DNA from: Chitinophagaceae bacterium
Lineage (GTDB): Bacteria; Bacteroidota; Bacteroidia; Chitinophagales; Chitinophagaceae
Direction: 5' to 3'
NCBI GenBank assembly: GCA_017307755.1
Contig: JAFKGQ010000011.1
Location: 124,001 to 188,000 of the forward strand
Length of the DNA: 64,000 nucleotides
In this document: piece by piece, positions 25,264-34,426 of the stretch
Layout: each line of letters begins with the position of its first letter
How positions within the stretch are numbered: the first letter of the stretch is position 1
Translations under genes and position numbers: made by a program
Notes under the pieces: model-generated
Told to the model about the DNA's origin: nothing
Seen by the model: the letters and a program-made list of their open reading frames with translations, nothing else
The model's database searches: none

Positions 25264-25891
25264 TACGCTTATATTCGACCTGGACAATACCCTGATAGAC
25301 AGGAACCGTGCACTGCGGCTTGCGATGGAGGAATGGTTGGATACACAGGGATATGCAGGACATCGGAGACGATCAGCCCTGGATGACATCATGCGGCAGG
25401 ATCAGTGGGGGTATACGGATAGGACGGCTTTTGGCGATTGGCTCTTGCACACATACGGAGCGCCGGACACCATCTTTAAGAACATCATCAGTCACATACG
25501 ACCCGACCCGTCTATCCTCTCCCTGCTGGGGACAGCCAAAGCCTCGTTCCGGCTGGTATTGGCCACCAATGGCGGCAGTATTCACCAACGAGCGAAGCTT
25601 AGACAGGCACAGCTGGAATCTTTTTTTCACCCGGAAGCCGTTTTTATCTCGGCAGAGATGGATCTCGAAAAACCCGACAGGCGGTTTTTTGAAAAGATCA
25701 TAAATGATCTGCGGCTGGACCCGGAAAAAACAATGGTCATAGGCGATCATCTTATCAATGATATAGTGCCCGCCCTGACGTGCGGCCTGTCCACCTGCTG
25801 GGTGTCGTATGGTAGAGAGGGGATCGCCGGCATACGACCTCACCGGGTCATTATGACAACGACAGAACTAAGCCAATGGTTACTACAGTAA
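25241..25891 (+). CDS. HAD-superfamily hydrolase inserted in the STM401x operon
   Basis: The product, about 216 residues, is a class I HAD hydrolase: motif I FDLDNTLID, motif II ATNGG, the motif III lysine region (EKPDRRFFEK) and motif IV GDHLINDIVPA. It removes phosphate from a small metabolite, probably a sugar phosphate or phospho-intermediate. Two starts are possible, ATG 25241 or 25253; the first has a GGAGGG four bases upstream and I used it. Both overlap the end of the ATP-grasp gene. The family is not part of the five-gene STM4011-4015 core as I know it, so its presence here suggests an extra phosphorylated step in this lineage. Confidence 0.85.
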   Translation: MILNMPFNTLIFDLDNTLIDRNRALRLAMEEWLDTQGYAGHRRRSALDDIMRQDQWGYTDRTAFGDWLLHTYGAPDTIFKNIISHIRPDPSILSLLGTAKASFRLVLATNGGSIHQRAKLRQAQLESFFHPEAVFISAEMDLEKPDRRFFEKIINDLRLDPEKTMVIGDHLINDIVPALTCGLSTCWVSYGREGIAGIRPHRVIMTTTELSQWLLQ

Positions 25892-25893
25892 AT

Positions 25894-26691
25894 ATGAACG
25901 AGATAGTAAAAAGGATGCACATACTCTTTGTCACCCTTGACAGCCTGCGATATGACGTGGCCGATGATCTCTTCAAAAAAGCGCAAACACCCAATTTCCA
26001 GCAATGCTGTCCGGATGGCTGGCAGCGCTGCCATTCTCCCGGTAGCTTCACCTATGCCGCGCATCAGGCCTTCTTTGCCGGCTTCCTGCCGACACCCGCT
26101 ACGGCTGCCAAGGCCCCTCGCCTTTTTGCAGCCCGCTTTGCGGGAAGTGAGACGACGACAGCCGATACACAGGTATTCGACACTCCCGATATCGTGACGG
26201 GGTTCGCCCGGCTAGGCTTCAGGACCATCTGCATCGGCGGCGTAGGTTTTTTTAATAAACAGACAGCCCTGGGAAACACCCTGCCCTCCCTTTTTAGCGA
26301 AAGCTATTGGGAGCCCTCTTTCGGTGTGACAGACCCGGACTCCACCCGTCATCAATTTATGCATGCCGCCCGGCTGGTGGCATCCGCCGGACAACAACAA
26401 CTCTTTATGTTCATCAACGTGTCGGCCATTCATCAACCCAATTATTTTTACACGTCTCAAAACATCGATACAATTGGATCTCATGCGGCGGCCCTGCGAT
26501 ATGTGGATAGCCATCTACCCACCCTGTTAGGATCGTTCCGGAAAAAAGACCGGGATACTTTTTGTATCTTCTGCTCCGACCATGGCACAGCCTATGGAGA
26601 AAATAATTATTACGGACATCGCGTCGGACATCCTTCTGTCTGGGAGGTACCGATGGCTACTTTTGTGCTGAAAAAAACAAATAATGACTAA
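25894..26691 (+). CDS. STM4013/SEN3800-family hydrolase (alkaline phosphatase/sulfatase fold)
   Basis: The product, about 265 residues, is a metal-dependent hydrolase of the alkaline-phosphatase superfamily. FVTLDSLRYD carries the first metal Asp, SPGSFTYAAHQAFF lies in the nucleophile region, and FCSDHGTAYG with GHRVGHPSVWEVPM provides further metal ligands. It would cleave a phosphate or sulfate ester, or transfer the group. I set the start at ATG 25894, two bases after the HAD stop; the ATG at 25876 overlaps that gene. The 3' end overlaps the radical SAM gene by 8 bp (ATGACTAA). The neighbours fix the family assignment better than the fold alone. Confidence 0.85.
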   Translation: MNEIVKRMHILFVTLDSLRYDVADDLFKKAQTPNFQQCCPDGWQRCHSPGSFTYAAHQAFFAGFLPTPATAAKAPRLFAARFAGSETTTADTQVFDTPDIVTGFARLGFRTICIGGVGFFNKQTALGNTLPSLFSESYWEPSFGVTDPDSTRHQFMHAARLVASAGQQQLFMFINVSAIHQPNYFYTSQNIDTIGSHAAALRYVDSHLPTLLGSFRKKDRDTFCIFCSDHGTAYGENNYYGHRVGHPSVWEVPMATFVLKKTNND

Positions 26692-27985
26692 AACGTTATT
26701 CAATACTATCTATGAAGGCTATGCTTATTCCTATCCCCATAAGCACAGCTATCGTACCCTGACCCCGCAAAACCTTCGATCCCTTTGGCAGGAGGAAAAA
26801 AAAGATGCCCTCTTTCTCTATATCCATCTCCCTTTTTGTGAAATGCGCTGCGGGTTCTGCAATCTGTTTACCATCGCAAATCCCCGGGCCAATATGGTCG
26901 ATGCATACCTCGAAACCCTGGACCGTGAGGCCGCGGCCATCAAGGAACAGATAGGGCCTGAAGGGTTTGGTCAAATGGCCGTAGGCGGCGGAACGCCCAC
27001 TTTTTTGGATCTCCCACAAATGGAAAAATTATTTTCTATTATACATCAGCTGGGTTGCAACCCAGGAGATATCCCGGCTTCTTTTGAAATGTCCCCGGCT
27101 ACGATCACAAAGGAAAAGCTGCATCTGCTTTATACGCAGGGTATCGACAGGGTCAGCGTTGGTATACAAAGCTTTCTGGAACAGGAAGCGCATGCACTGG
27201 GAAGACCGCAGAAAAATAAAGAAGTATATGCTGCGCTCGATCTACTGAAGTCCTATCCCTTTGAGACGGTCAATGTGGACCTGATCTACGGCGCTTATGG
27301 TCAGACCTTGTCCTCATGGCTGTATTCCCTGCAGGAGGTCATCAGGTACGACGTCCGGGAAGTTTTTATTTACCCATTGTACGTAAGACCGCTGACAGGT
27401 ATAAACAGGATGGATCACGCAGAGGAGGACAGCCGATTCATGTTCTACCGCGAGGCCAAACAGTTGCTGATCTCCGCAGGATACAAACAGATCTCCATGC
27501 GGATGTTCCAAAAAAAAGACCCCGCCCCTCAACGGTACACCCGCTCGTACTCCTGCCAGGAGGACGGCATGATCGGCCTCGGCGCCGGCGCCAGGTCCTA
27601 CACCCAGTCAGTACATTACTCGTCCGAATACGCAGTCGCCAGACAACACATCCGGTCCATCATTGAAAAATATATCGCCCGCCCGGATTTCAACCATGTG
27701 GATTATGGTATCATGTTAAATAAGGAGGAGCAGCAACGGAGATTTATCATCAAATCCATCCTCCATGGCGATGGGTTGGATCTGAGAAGATACAATGACC
27801 TTTTCGGCAGACATGCATGGCTGGAATATCCCTTGTTGCAGGAATTGACGGCGGACGGCCTGGCCTGGTTGGAAGGCGATCTGCTCCGGCTCACCAGCAC
27901 AGGCGTCGATTATTCGGACGCCATCGGCCCGAGCCTGTATTCCACATCCGTAAAACAGCTGATCAACGAATTTGAATTGCAATGA
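26684..27985 (+). CDS. STM4012-family radical SAM protein (HemW/HemN-like)
   Basis: The 433-residue protein has the radical SAM cluster CEMRCGFC (Cys52, Cys56, Cys59), then AVGGGTPTFLD for SAM binding, DRVSVGIQSF, and an NVDLIYGAYGQT strand as in coproporphyrinogen dehydrogenase-like enzymes. A HemN-type C-terminal domain follows to about residue 430. HemN-like members often act as methylases or oxidases of diverse substrates rather than in haem synthesis. It overlaps the hydrolase upstream by 8 bp and the second radical SAM gene by 4 bp (ATGA). The reaction is not known for this family. Confidence 0.9.
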   Translation: MTKTLFNTIYEGYAYSYPHKHSYRTLTPQNLRSLWQEEKKDALFLYIHLPFCEMRCGFCNLFTIANPRANMVDAYLETLDREAAAIKEQIGPEGFGQMAVGGGTPTFLDLPQMEKLFSIIHQLGCNPGDIPASFEMSPATITKEKLHLLYTQGIDRVSVGIQSFLEQEAHALGRPQKNKEVYAALDLLKSYPFETVNVDLIYGAYGQTLSSWLYSLQEVIRYDVREVFIYPLYVRPLTGINRMDHAEEDSRFMFYREAKQLLISAGYKQISMRMFQKKDPAPQRYTRSYSCQEDGMIGLGAGARSYTQSVHYSSEYAVARQHIRSIIEKYIARPDFNHVDYGIMLNKEEQQRRFIIKSILHGDGLDLRRYNDLFGRHAWLEYPLLQELTADGLAWLEGDLLRLTSTGVDYSDAIGPSLYSTSVKQLINEFELQ

Positions 27986-28896
27986 CGCTATCCATTTTAT
28001 ATAGAGGGACGCTCTCAAGCTGTAACTATGATTGTCCTTATTGCCCTTTCGCCAAACGGAAGGATTCCAGGGCTACACTGGCGACTGATGCCCGTCAACT
28101 GACACAGTTCGTACAATTCATCCGTCAGACCCCGGATGTACGTTTCCGGCTGTTCTTCACCCCCTGGGGTGAAGCATTGATCCGCAACTACTACAGACAA
28201 TCCCTTGTAGAATTAAGTCACTATGATAATGTAGAAAAGGTTGCCATCCAGACAAACCTGTCCTGCTCGCTTAACTGGCTCAAAGAAGCCGGCCGGGACA
28301 AGATCGCACTTTGGAGTACCTACCACCCCGGTCAGACCAACCGGGATACATTCCTCGCCAAATGCAGTAAGCTCGACGAAATGGGCATCGCCTACAGCGT
28401 AGGGATCGTGGGGTTTAAAGACACCATCGATGAGATCGAAGCCATTCGCCGGCTCCTGCCAAAAGAAAGATATGTGTGGGTAAATGCCCTAAAGAAAAAA
28501 GAAGATTACTATACCCCGGAAGAAAAAGAAAGACTGATAGCCGTCGATCCTTACATCCCTTACAATATGATCCACCATGAGAGTAAGGGCCGGGATTGCC
28601 GCACAGGACACACGGTCGTCAGCGTAGACGGTAATGGCAATATCTACCGCTGTCATTTTATAAAGGAAAAACTGGGTAACTTATATGAAGATGACTTCAG
28701 AAAAATATTATATCCAAGAGTTTGTACCAACCCCACCTGCGGCTGCCACATCGGGTATGTCCATATGGATCATTTAGGTTTGTATGATGTATACAAAGGG
28801 AGGGAACTGGAAAGGATCGCATCGAGTATGAACGCTGTCAACCTTCCCGAAGAAGTAGCAATATCTTCAGCACCGGTATCTATTCTCAGATCATAA
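27982..28896 (+). CDS. STM4011-family radical SAM protein with C-terminal Cys motifs
   Basis: The 304-residue protein has an N-terminal radical SAM motif CNYDCPYC (Cys14, Cys18, Cys21) and a C-terminal SPASM-like set: GRDC, IYRC and CTNPTCGCHIG, which could bind an auxiliary iron-sulfur cluster. SPASM-type enzymes commonly modify peptides or proteins. This is the last gene of the operon. Its final 127 bp overlap the 3' end of the convergent cysC gene. I see no small precursor peptide near by, so the substrate may be a separate protein or a small molecule. Confidence 0.9.
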   Translation: MTLSILYRGTLSSCNYDCPYCPFAKRKDSRATLATDARQLTQFVQFIRQTPDVRFRLFFTPWGEALIRNYYRQSLVELSHYDNVEKVAIQTNLSCSLNWLKEAGRDKIALWSTYHPGQTNRDTFLAKCSKLDEMGIAYSVGIVGFKDTIDEIEAIRRLLPKERYVWVNALKKKEDYYTPEEKERLIAVDPYIPYNMIHHESKGRDCRTGHTVVSVDGNGNIYRCHFIKEKLGNLYEDDFRKILYPRVCTNPTCGCHIGYVHMDHLGLYDVYKGRELERIASSMNAVNLPEEVAISSAPVSILRS

Positions 28897-29336
28897 TGCA
28901 CCGGTATGTCGAAGGGATCATTCACCCCTGTAAGATTGTCTACCTTTTCAGGATGACCCGGCGGTAAATGCGCCCGTCTGTAAAGCCCCTTCGTATCTCT
29001 TTCTTCCAGGATCTCCAGCGGACAGTCTATCCAGACAGTCTTTACAGCGCCGTATTGCCTTCGTAAGTTCGATCTTCCCTCTTCGTATGGATTGATCGCC
29101 GCCAGTATAGCGATCTTTTTTTGTTGCACGATCCCCCACCCGGCCTCCCCTAGCCTCCGGATGTTCTCCAGCCTGTCCACCCTGGTAAAACCCAGATCCC
29201 GGCACACAGTCCTCCGGTAAACATCCCCGTCTACCACTTCTACCCGATGACCCAATTGTTCCAGGCTTATCCGTGCATTTTCCGCCAGCGTGGACTTCCC
29301 GGCGCCCGAAAGACCCGTCATTTGAATTAATATCAT
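28770..29336 (-). CDS. cysC: Adenylyl-sulfate (APS) kinase
   Basis: The 188-residue enzyme phosphorylates APS to PAPS, the sulfate donor. It has the P-loop GLSGAGKS (residues 9-16), RLENIRRLGEAGW, RDTKGLYRRA and the lid/substrate segment VDNLTGVNDPFD. I used the ATG at 29336 (MILIQMTG), as upstream codons to 29408 lie inside the previous gene. The C-terminal 15 or so residues extend past the usual family end, and the last 127 bp overlap STM4011 on the other strand. It is 19 bp after the outer-membrane protein gene. No ATP sulfurylase or sulfotransferase is in view. Confidence 0.9.
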   Translation of the reverse strand: MILIQMTGLSGAGKSTLAENARISLEQLGHRVEVVDGDVYRRTVCRDLGFTRVDRLENIRRLGEAGWGIVQQKKIAILAAINPYEEGRSNLRRQYGAVKTVWIDCPLEILEERDTKGLYRRAHLPPGHPEKVDNLTGVNDPFDIPVHYDLRIDTGAEDIATSSGRLTAFILDAILSSSLPLYTSYKPK

Positions 29337-29355
29337 TCCGTCAAACTTATGCTTT

Positions 29356-30156
29356 TTACAAACGCACCCCAATATTGATGGCCGCAAAAGCGCCGCCGAG
29401 AGAACCATTTCTGTCCAGACGGACCTTCCCTACTGTATAAGTTTCTGAAGAAGATTTGCTCGTTTGCTCCAATTGCAGATCACAGCGTTGATGCAGTTGC
29501 AATAGCCACCCCAGTTCCAGACTAACGACCAGCCTTCCCAAAGGCTTGGTCGACAGGACAATCTTCGGATTGGCCAGCAGGTTAAACCTCCTGTAATTGA
29601 CATCCAGGTGATCCGCATTGTAGATGGCGTCATACGTACCCCCATTCCCATCGTCCTGGGCTACCGTAAATTGATCAAAAGCAGTAAAACCCAACAGGTT
29701 AATATCCACGCCGCTATTGTCAATGGTCCCCATTTTGTTCTTCCCCATCAGGTAGTAAAAGTCGACGGTGGGTCTTAATACCAATCCCCCCACATGAACA
29801 CCATACCCATAGCCCGCCTTCAGATAAACACCGTGATCCCCTCCATCACTCCGGTACAAGCCTACCCCCGCGTCTACACTATTGCGCTTCCAGAAATACC
29901 CAAGGCTCAATCCCGCCATATAGGAGGGACTCGTAAACTTGCCTTTTAACGCGCCGTCAAAAGTTTCCTGGTGCCTCACACCCGAAGCAACAGGGGTCAC
30001 CGTATAAGGAAAAGTTGTTGCGACATCATGCCCCGGAGTGCCGGCAAAAAAGGCGCCTACGTCTGCGGAAAGAATGACATAGTCATTAGAGTGGGTTTGT
30101 GCTCCTGCATCCCTGTAAACCAGGAGCAGTAATAATGATAGACAGAGCGTTCTCAT
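29356..30156 (-). CDS. Outer-membrane beta-barrel protein
   Basis: The 266-residue product has a signal peptide (MRTLCLSLLLLLVYRDAGAQ) and alternating beta strands such as MAGLSLGYFWKRNSVDAGVGLY, GVYLKAGYGYGVHVGGL and the final GGAFAAINIGVRL. This pattern fits a small outer-membrane barrel of the OmpA/porin-like family. There is no plug or peptidoglycan-binding domain. It is 70 bp after the symporter gene and 19 bp before cysC, so it probably starts its own short transcription unit with cysC. No specific ligand can be inferred. Confidence 0.78.
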   Translation of the reverse strand: MRTLCLSLLLLLVYRDAGAQTHSNDYVILSADVGAFFAGTPGHDVATTFPYTVTPVASGVRHQETFDGALKGKFTSPSYMAGLSLGYFWKRNSVDAGVGLYRSDGGDHGVYLKAGYGYGVHVGGLVLRPTVDFYYLMGKNKMGTIDNSGVDINLLGFTAFDQFTVAQDDGNGGTYDAIYNADHLDVNYRRFNLLANPKIVLSTKPLGRLVVSLELGWLLQLHQRCDLQLEQTSKSSSETYTVGKVRLDRNGSLGGAFAAINIGVRL

Positions 30157-30226
30157 AACATGGGGTCTTCTCTACTAATTTCGCAAGATTCCCCATCAAT
30201 TCATAGTAATTTGGATTAAAAAGTGA

Positions 30227-31858
30227 TTATTTATTTATCCTCAATATATATAACCCCGACAAGACAACGCCGGCTCCTACCCAACAGACGACAGACCCGC
30301 CGGAAGAAAGGATACCAAGCAACAGAATCCCGGCGCCCGTAAATCCGATGGCCCAGCCAATGACAGCTACGCCAAATTTATTTTGACGGGCCGCCTCTTT
30401 GTGCGCCTCCTTCTCTAACGGGCCGCTCGACACTTCCTGGGACGGCTGCCACTCTCCCCGCAGCATCAACTCAAACACCATCAATAGGATCAGCGGTATA
30501 CCAACCCCCAACACAGTCTCCCAGGTCCTGTTCAGCTTAAAACCCAGCAGCCAGGGGCTGATAAACTTAAAAAAGAGATTAATCCCAAGAGAAACGATAG
30601 TCACAATAACCACCGAAAAGGCCGTCTGCCGCCGGGAATACAAACTCCAGATGATAGGCGCAAAAAGCGCACTGCCGGCAATAGAGGCAATACTAAGCAC
30701 GACCTCCACGATCCCGCCGGCCTGCGGGATGACCATAGCGACCAGTATGGTGCATATGCCGAATACGAGGGTAAACAGCCGGCCTACAAAGATCTGCTCC
30801 CGCTCAGAAGCAGCGGGTCGCAAAAGCTTTAGATAAACATCCTTTGCAAAAACAGTGGCCGCCAGATTGATGGTAGTATTCGCCTTGCTGGAGGTGGCCG
30901 ATATCATCCCGGATAACACGAGCCCGATAAGCCCCGCAGGCAACACGCGCTGACAAAGAAGCATATAGGCATTCTCCGGCTGAAGCCCCGTAAGACCAGG
31001 GTGGATGACCCGGAAGATCATGGGGGGCAGCATCCAGATGATAGGACTGACAAGATACAGCCCGCCAAAAAGATAGGCTACTTTTTTGGCATTCCGCTCG
31101 GTGGCCACGCTGGTATACCGTTGTACATAACTCCAGTTCCCCCCGATATACACAGTCTGGTAGATGATAAAGGCCAGCATAAAACCCAGGGTATAGTCCT
31201 GTGAGAAAAAATGAAAGAGATCTGGCGGCGCATTATCGGTGAACCCCTTAATGCCTCCCGCTTCTTTCAATGCGGCAGGTACGACGATCAGCACGGCCGC
31301 CAGCAGGACGACAAATTGTACCACGTCGGTGACAAGCACAGCCCAAAGACCGCCGGCCGCAGTATACAGCACAATGATCACGCCGATGATGATGATACAC
31401 ATATTCAGGGACAACGGCGTGGCGGCGCTCACCATCTTCCCTACAGGATAAAGCACAGCCCCCGTGTTAAAAAGACTCAATAGGAGAATGAGATAGGTAT
31501 AGAATTGCTGCGTCGCCGTATTAAATCTTCTGCCGATGAATTCCGCCGCTGTCCGCGCCCCCGTCTTCTTCCATTTGCCCGCGATAAACAAGGCGGTTAA
31601 GATACCGCTCACCGCCATGGTCAACTGTATGGTATTGGCCACCAATCCCTGCTTATAGGCGATAGAACCCCATACGACAAAAGTGCCGGCGGAAAAATAG
31701 CTGATAAAAAGAGAGAGCCCGTTGATCCACCACGGCGTCTCACCACCCGCCTCAAAAAACGCCTGCCCATTCTTGCTGCCCGCACGGGTAAACACTAACC
31801 CTATCACAAAGATCATGACCGCAAAAACTACCATTACTATCAGATCCAATTTTCCCAT
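30227..31858 (-). CDS. Sodium:solute symporter (SSS family)
   Basis: The 543-residue membrane protein shows the SSS pattern of 13-15 helices, with the N-terminal LDLIVMVVFAVMIF helix, GGETPWWINGLSLFISYFSAGTFV, and GLVLSGMISATSSKANTTIN, where sodium-site Ser/Thr residues cluster. Relatives carry sugars, amino acids or sialic acid with sodium. The start at ATG 31858 (MGKLDLIV) lies 10 bp after the preceding gene's stop; an ATG at 31879 would overlap that gene. It is the last gene of the carbohydrate operon and probably imports the sugar or sugar acid released by it. The solute is not defined by sequence. Confidence 0.9.
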   Translation of the reverse strand: MGKLDLIVMVVFAVMIFVIGLVFTRAGSKNGQAFFEAGGETPWWINGLSLFISYFSAGTFVVWGSIAYKQGLVANTIQLTMAVSGILTALFIAGKWKKTGARTAAEFIGRRFNTATQQFYTYLILLLSLFNTGAVLYPVGKMVSAATPLSLNMCIIIIGVIIVLYTAAGGLWAVLVTDVVQFVVLLAAVLIVVPAALKEAGGIKGFTDNAPPDLFHFFSQDYTLGFMLAFIIYQTVYIGGNWSYVQRYTSVATERNAKKVAYLFGGLYLVSPIIWMLPPMIFRVIHPGLTGLQPENAYMLLCQRVLPAGLIGLVLSGMISATSSKANTTINLAATVFAKDVYLKLLRPAASEREQIFVGRLFTLVFGICTILVAMVIPQAGGIVEVVLSIASIAGSALFAPIIWSLYSRRQTAFSVVIVTIVSLGINLFFKFISPWLLGFKLNRTWETVLGVGIPLILLMVFELMLRGEWQPSQEVSSGPLEKEAHKEAARQNKFGVAVIGWAIGFTGAGILLLGILSSGGSVVCWVGAGVVLSGLYILRINK

Positions 31859-31868
31859 ACAGTACAGT

Positions 31869-34415
31869 TTATTCGACATCTATTGCTTGAACAACGATGC
31901 CATAAGGCGATAACTTCACAGGCCGGCTCGTCTGGTGCCCCGCCACTTTGAAATGCTTATCCGTAGACAATTTAGTTATGTCCAGCCGAACCTGCGCTTC
32001 CATCGCAATGTTTCTGTCATTTAACGCTATAATATACAGCCGGCGGCTATCCGTTGCCAGGGCAGTGACGATCTCGACATCCGGATTGTCCACACTCACC
32101 AGCCCGGGACGGACAATAAGATTTACGGCAGCGCCGGAAATGACACCCGGTGCAAATCCACAACTCTCATGAGGCCCTACCTTCGGAGTTACAAAACCCC
32201 TGGGGAATGCGATAGCCCCTCCGGACCTGAGCTCGGCCTCCGCCAGCAGATAATCCGTTATCCATCCTATCTGCCACCAGGCATGATGAGGATAAGGCCC
32301 CGCCCCTTTGTTCATGGCATTCCAATAATAAGAGGCTACGCCGGTGGCGCTGTCTACAAATGCATCCCTGCCGATGGCCGCCGCCCTCGCCATATCCGCA
32401 AAAAGAGAGTCACCCGTGAGCCGGAACATACGGATAAAAAGACCCGCATGACTGCAAAGAAGTATAGGGCCGGCCCCATTGGCGGACCCAATGATGCCCC
32501 CATGCTCAAAGCTAAGCCCCGCCTGCGCGATCTCCCAGTTCTTACCCACCGGAACAGGATGCGTATAAATAGACACCGTATAGATCCTCGCCGCCCGAAC
32601 CGCAGCATCTTTGTACTCCTCCACGCCGGTAATATCATAAAGATCCAGCAGACATTGCGCAGTCTGTCCGGTGGCAAAATCAGACGCATACCGGGCATCC
32701 CCGCATACGCCGATAAAATGCCCCTGGTCAACACTATTGGCAATGAGCCAGCGGGCCCCTTTTTCTGCAGCATCCAGGTACTTCTTATCCTTCAGTACCC
32801 GATAGGCCACCAACAGCCCGTAAAAAGTAGGACGCAGATCCCGTAGATCAGTGAACAGGGGTTGATGGCTATGTCTGTCATATGCCACGTCCCAGCTCCC
32901 GTCCGGCCGTTGCCATCGCAACAACAATTCAGCACCCAATCGCAGTCTTTGTTGCAAAACAGTATCCCCCGGCTCAAATAACAGTACGTTCCCAAGATCA
33001 AGCATGGTATAGTAGGTCAGACTGACAGGCTCCACAAACTCCCCCCACTCCTCAACAAACTTTTTTCTTTTAGCCAGATAATATTGACCGATGGCGGCCC
33101 CCCTGAAAAAACCCGTGTCCGTCTGTTGCTGTACGAGCTTAAAGTTCCGGGCAAAAGGCAGGATGCTGTCCCTGAACCAATCCAACCCCGTGATAGCCCC
33201 GATCATCCACATGCTGCCATAATCCGAATTTTTCATGGCGTCCCGCTGCGACCCTACCACACCACCCAGATACGACTGCGCACCAATCTTCAACCCCTTG
33301 TATTCCTCCACATTCCACAGCGCGGTACGGGTATCGGCAAGATAATTCAGCATCCGGAATACACGGTTCGTAAGTGACTTCCGGTTATGACGCAAGGCAA
33401 GCCCTTCTTTAAAATGATAGATATCGTTGATGCTGTGGTGAAGAGATGCATACCAATCCCCTTCCCGGATACAAAAACGGAAACTACAACGGACCGTTTG
33501 CCCCTTACTGAGCGCGGAGAGCGGTTCGCCCAATACAGGATACCACATCGTTGGACACAACTGCGTACGCCTGTTCATATGGGAAATACCCACTTGCCAG
33601 TCCTGATGGGTATAGTGATCCTTCGCCCACGGGTCCCTGCCCACACCCGGGTCCGGGATGACGGATAAAGAAAGTCCTTGGGTCGTACTGATAATAGGCG
33701 ACAAGGTGCTGGCGCAACGTTCCCGGTAGATCACAGGTCTTTCAGGGATCCCCTGACCATACGCATAGGCGGATACAAAATCCGGCTGCAGCCGGCTGCC
33801 CTGAAAATAACCCGGTACAGTAGCCCAGGCCAGGTCTTTTACATCGATCTCCAGAAGAGAAGGACTGGCAAGCGAAAAATAGCCTGCCACCCGGGGAATA
33901 AGCGTCTGCCTCACCCGGACATCCGTGGCATACGCCGGGTCCAGACTCCATTCCACGATGACGGTAGCCCACGCAGTCTCCTGTATAAATCTCACCGCCC
34001 GCCGCCCGCCCGCCGGCGCCCCGGTGACCACCTCAGCCTTGTCAGGATAAAAGAACATTACCTCCCCTGCCGTATTCATCGCCACAGGCGAAGTGGCCTG
34101 CTTCCAGAGATTTATCTGGTATTTGTAGACAGTGTCAGGCCATGGCGCGCCGGCGGAAGTATGAAAGGTTTCCTCCGGAGTTTCGGATGGTTTGTCTTTT
34201 GAGTACAACAGCGTGTACTCACCCGATGGGACACCCGCATCCACCCACTGCCCCCTAACCTTACCCTCGACAGTCGTGATATGCCAGCCCTTCGGCCCGT
34301 GCTTCCAGACAATACGGACCGCATCATTGGCCAGCAACAAACTATCATTACCTTCAACGATCTTCCCGGCACATATAGAAAAAAACAACAAAAAATATAC
34401 TTGCATTTTAACCAT
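31869..34415 (-). CDS. Large exported protein, beta-sandwich plus (alpha/alpha)6-toroid-like, probable glycan-active enzyme
   Basis: The 848-residue product begins with a short signal peptide (MVKMQVYFLLFFSICAG). The first 320 residues are beta-rich. From about 350 to 790 there are repeated helical pairs with aromatic and acidic patches (YGSMWMIGAITGLDWFRD, RWQRPDGSWDVAYDRHSHQ, YPHHAWWQIGWITDYLL), typical of six-hairpin glycosidases and polysaccharide lyases. A small beta domain closes the protein. No residue can be named as catalytic with confidence. It is 11 bp after the FAD enzyme gene and before the symporter, so it belongs to the PUL. A family assignment (GH88, GH105, GH127 or a lyase) would need a profile search. 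Confidence 0.7.
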   Translation of the reverse strand: MVKMQVYFLLFFSICAGKIVEGNDSLLLANDAVRIVWKHGPKGWHITTVEGKVRGQWVDAGVPSGEYTLLYSKDKPSETPEETFHTSAGAPWPDTVYKYQINLWKQATSPVAMNTAGEVMFFYPDKAEVVTGAPAGGRRAVRFIQETAWATVIVEWSLDPAYATDVRVRQTLIPRVAGYFSLASPSLLEIDVKDLAWATVPGYFQGSRLQPDFVSAYAYGQGIPERPVIYRERCASTLSPIISTTQGLSLSVIPDPGVGRDPWAKDHYTHQDWQVGISHMNRRTQLCPTMWYPVLGEPLSALSKGQTVRCSFRFCIREGDWYASLHHSINDIYHFKEGLALRHNRKSLTNRVFRMLNYLADTRTALWNVEEYKGLKIGAQSYLGGVVGSQRDAMKNSDYGSMWMIGAITGLDWFRDSILPFARNFKLVQQQTDTGFFRGAAIGQYYLAKRKKFVEEWGEFVEPVSLTYYTMLDLGNVLLFEPGDTVLQQRLRLGAELLLRWQRPDGSWDVAYDRHSHQPLFTDLRDLRPTFYGLLVAYRVLKDKKYLDAAEKGARWLIANSVDQGHFIGVCGDARYASDFATGQTAQCLLDLYDITGVEEYKDAAVRAARIYTVSIYTHPVPVGKNWEIAQAGLSFEHGGIIGSANGAGPILLCSHAGLFIRMFRLTGDSLFADMARAAAIGRDAFVDSATGVASYYWNAMNKGAGPYPHHAWWQIGWITDYLLAEAELRSGGAIAFPRGFVTPKVGPHESCGFAPGVISGAAVNLIVRPGLVSVDNPDVEIVTALATDSRRLYIIALNDRNIAMEAQVRLDITKLSTDKHFKVAGHQTSRPVKLSPYGIVVQAIDVE

Positions 34416-34426
34416 AGCGGAGAATT

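Noticed and set aside
23197-28896. RiPP cluster with a small precursor peptide
   Set aside because: Two radical SAM enzymes and an ATP-grasp protein raised the idea, but no short ORF with a plausible leader and core is present in or next to the operon. The STM401x family set explains the genes better.
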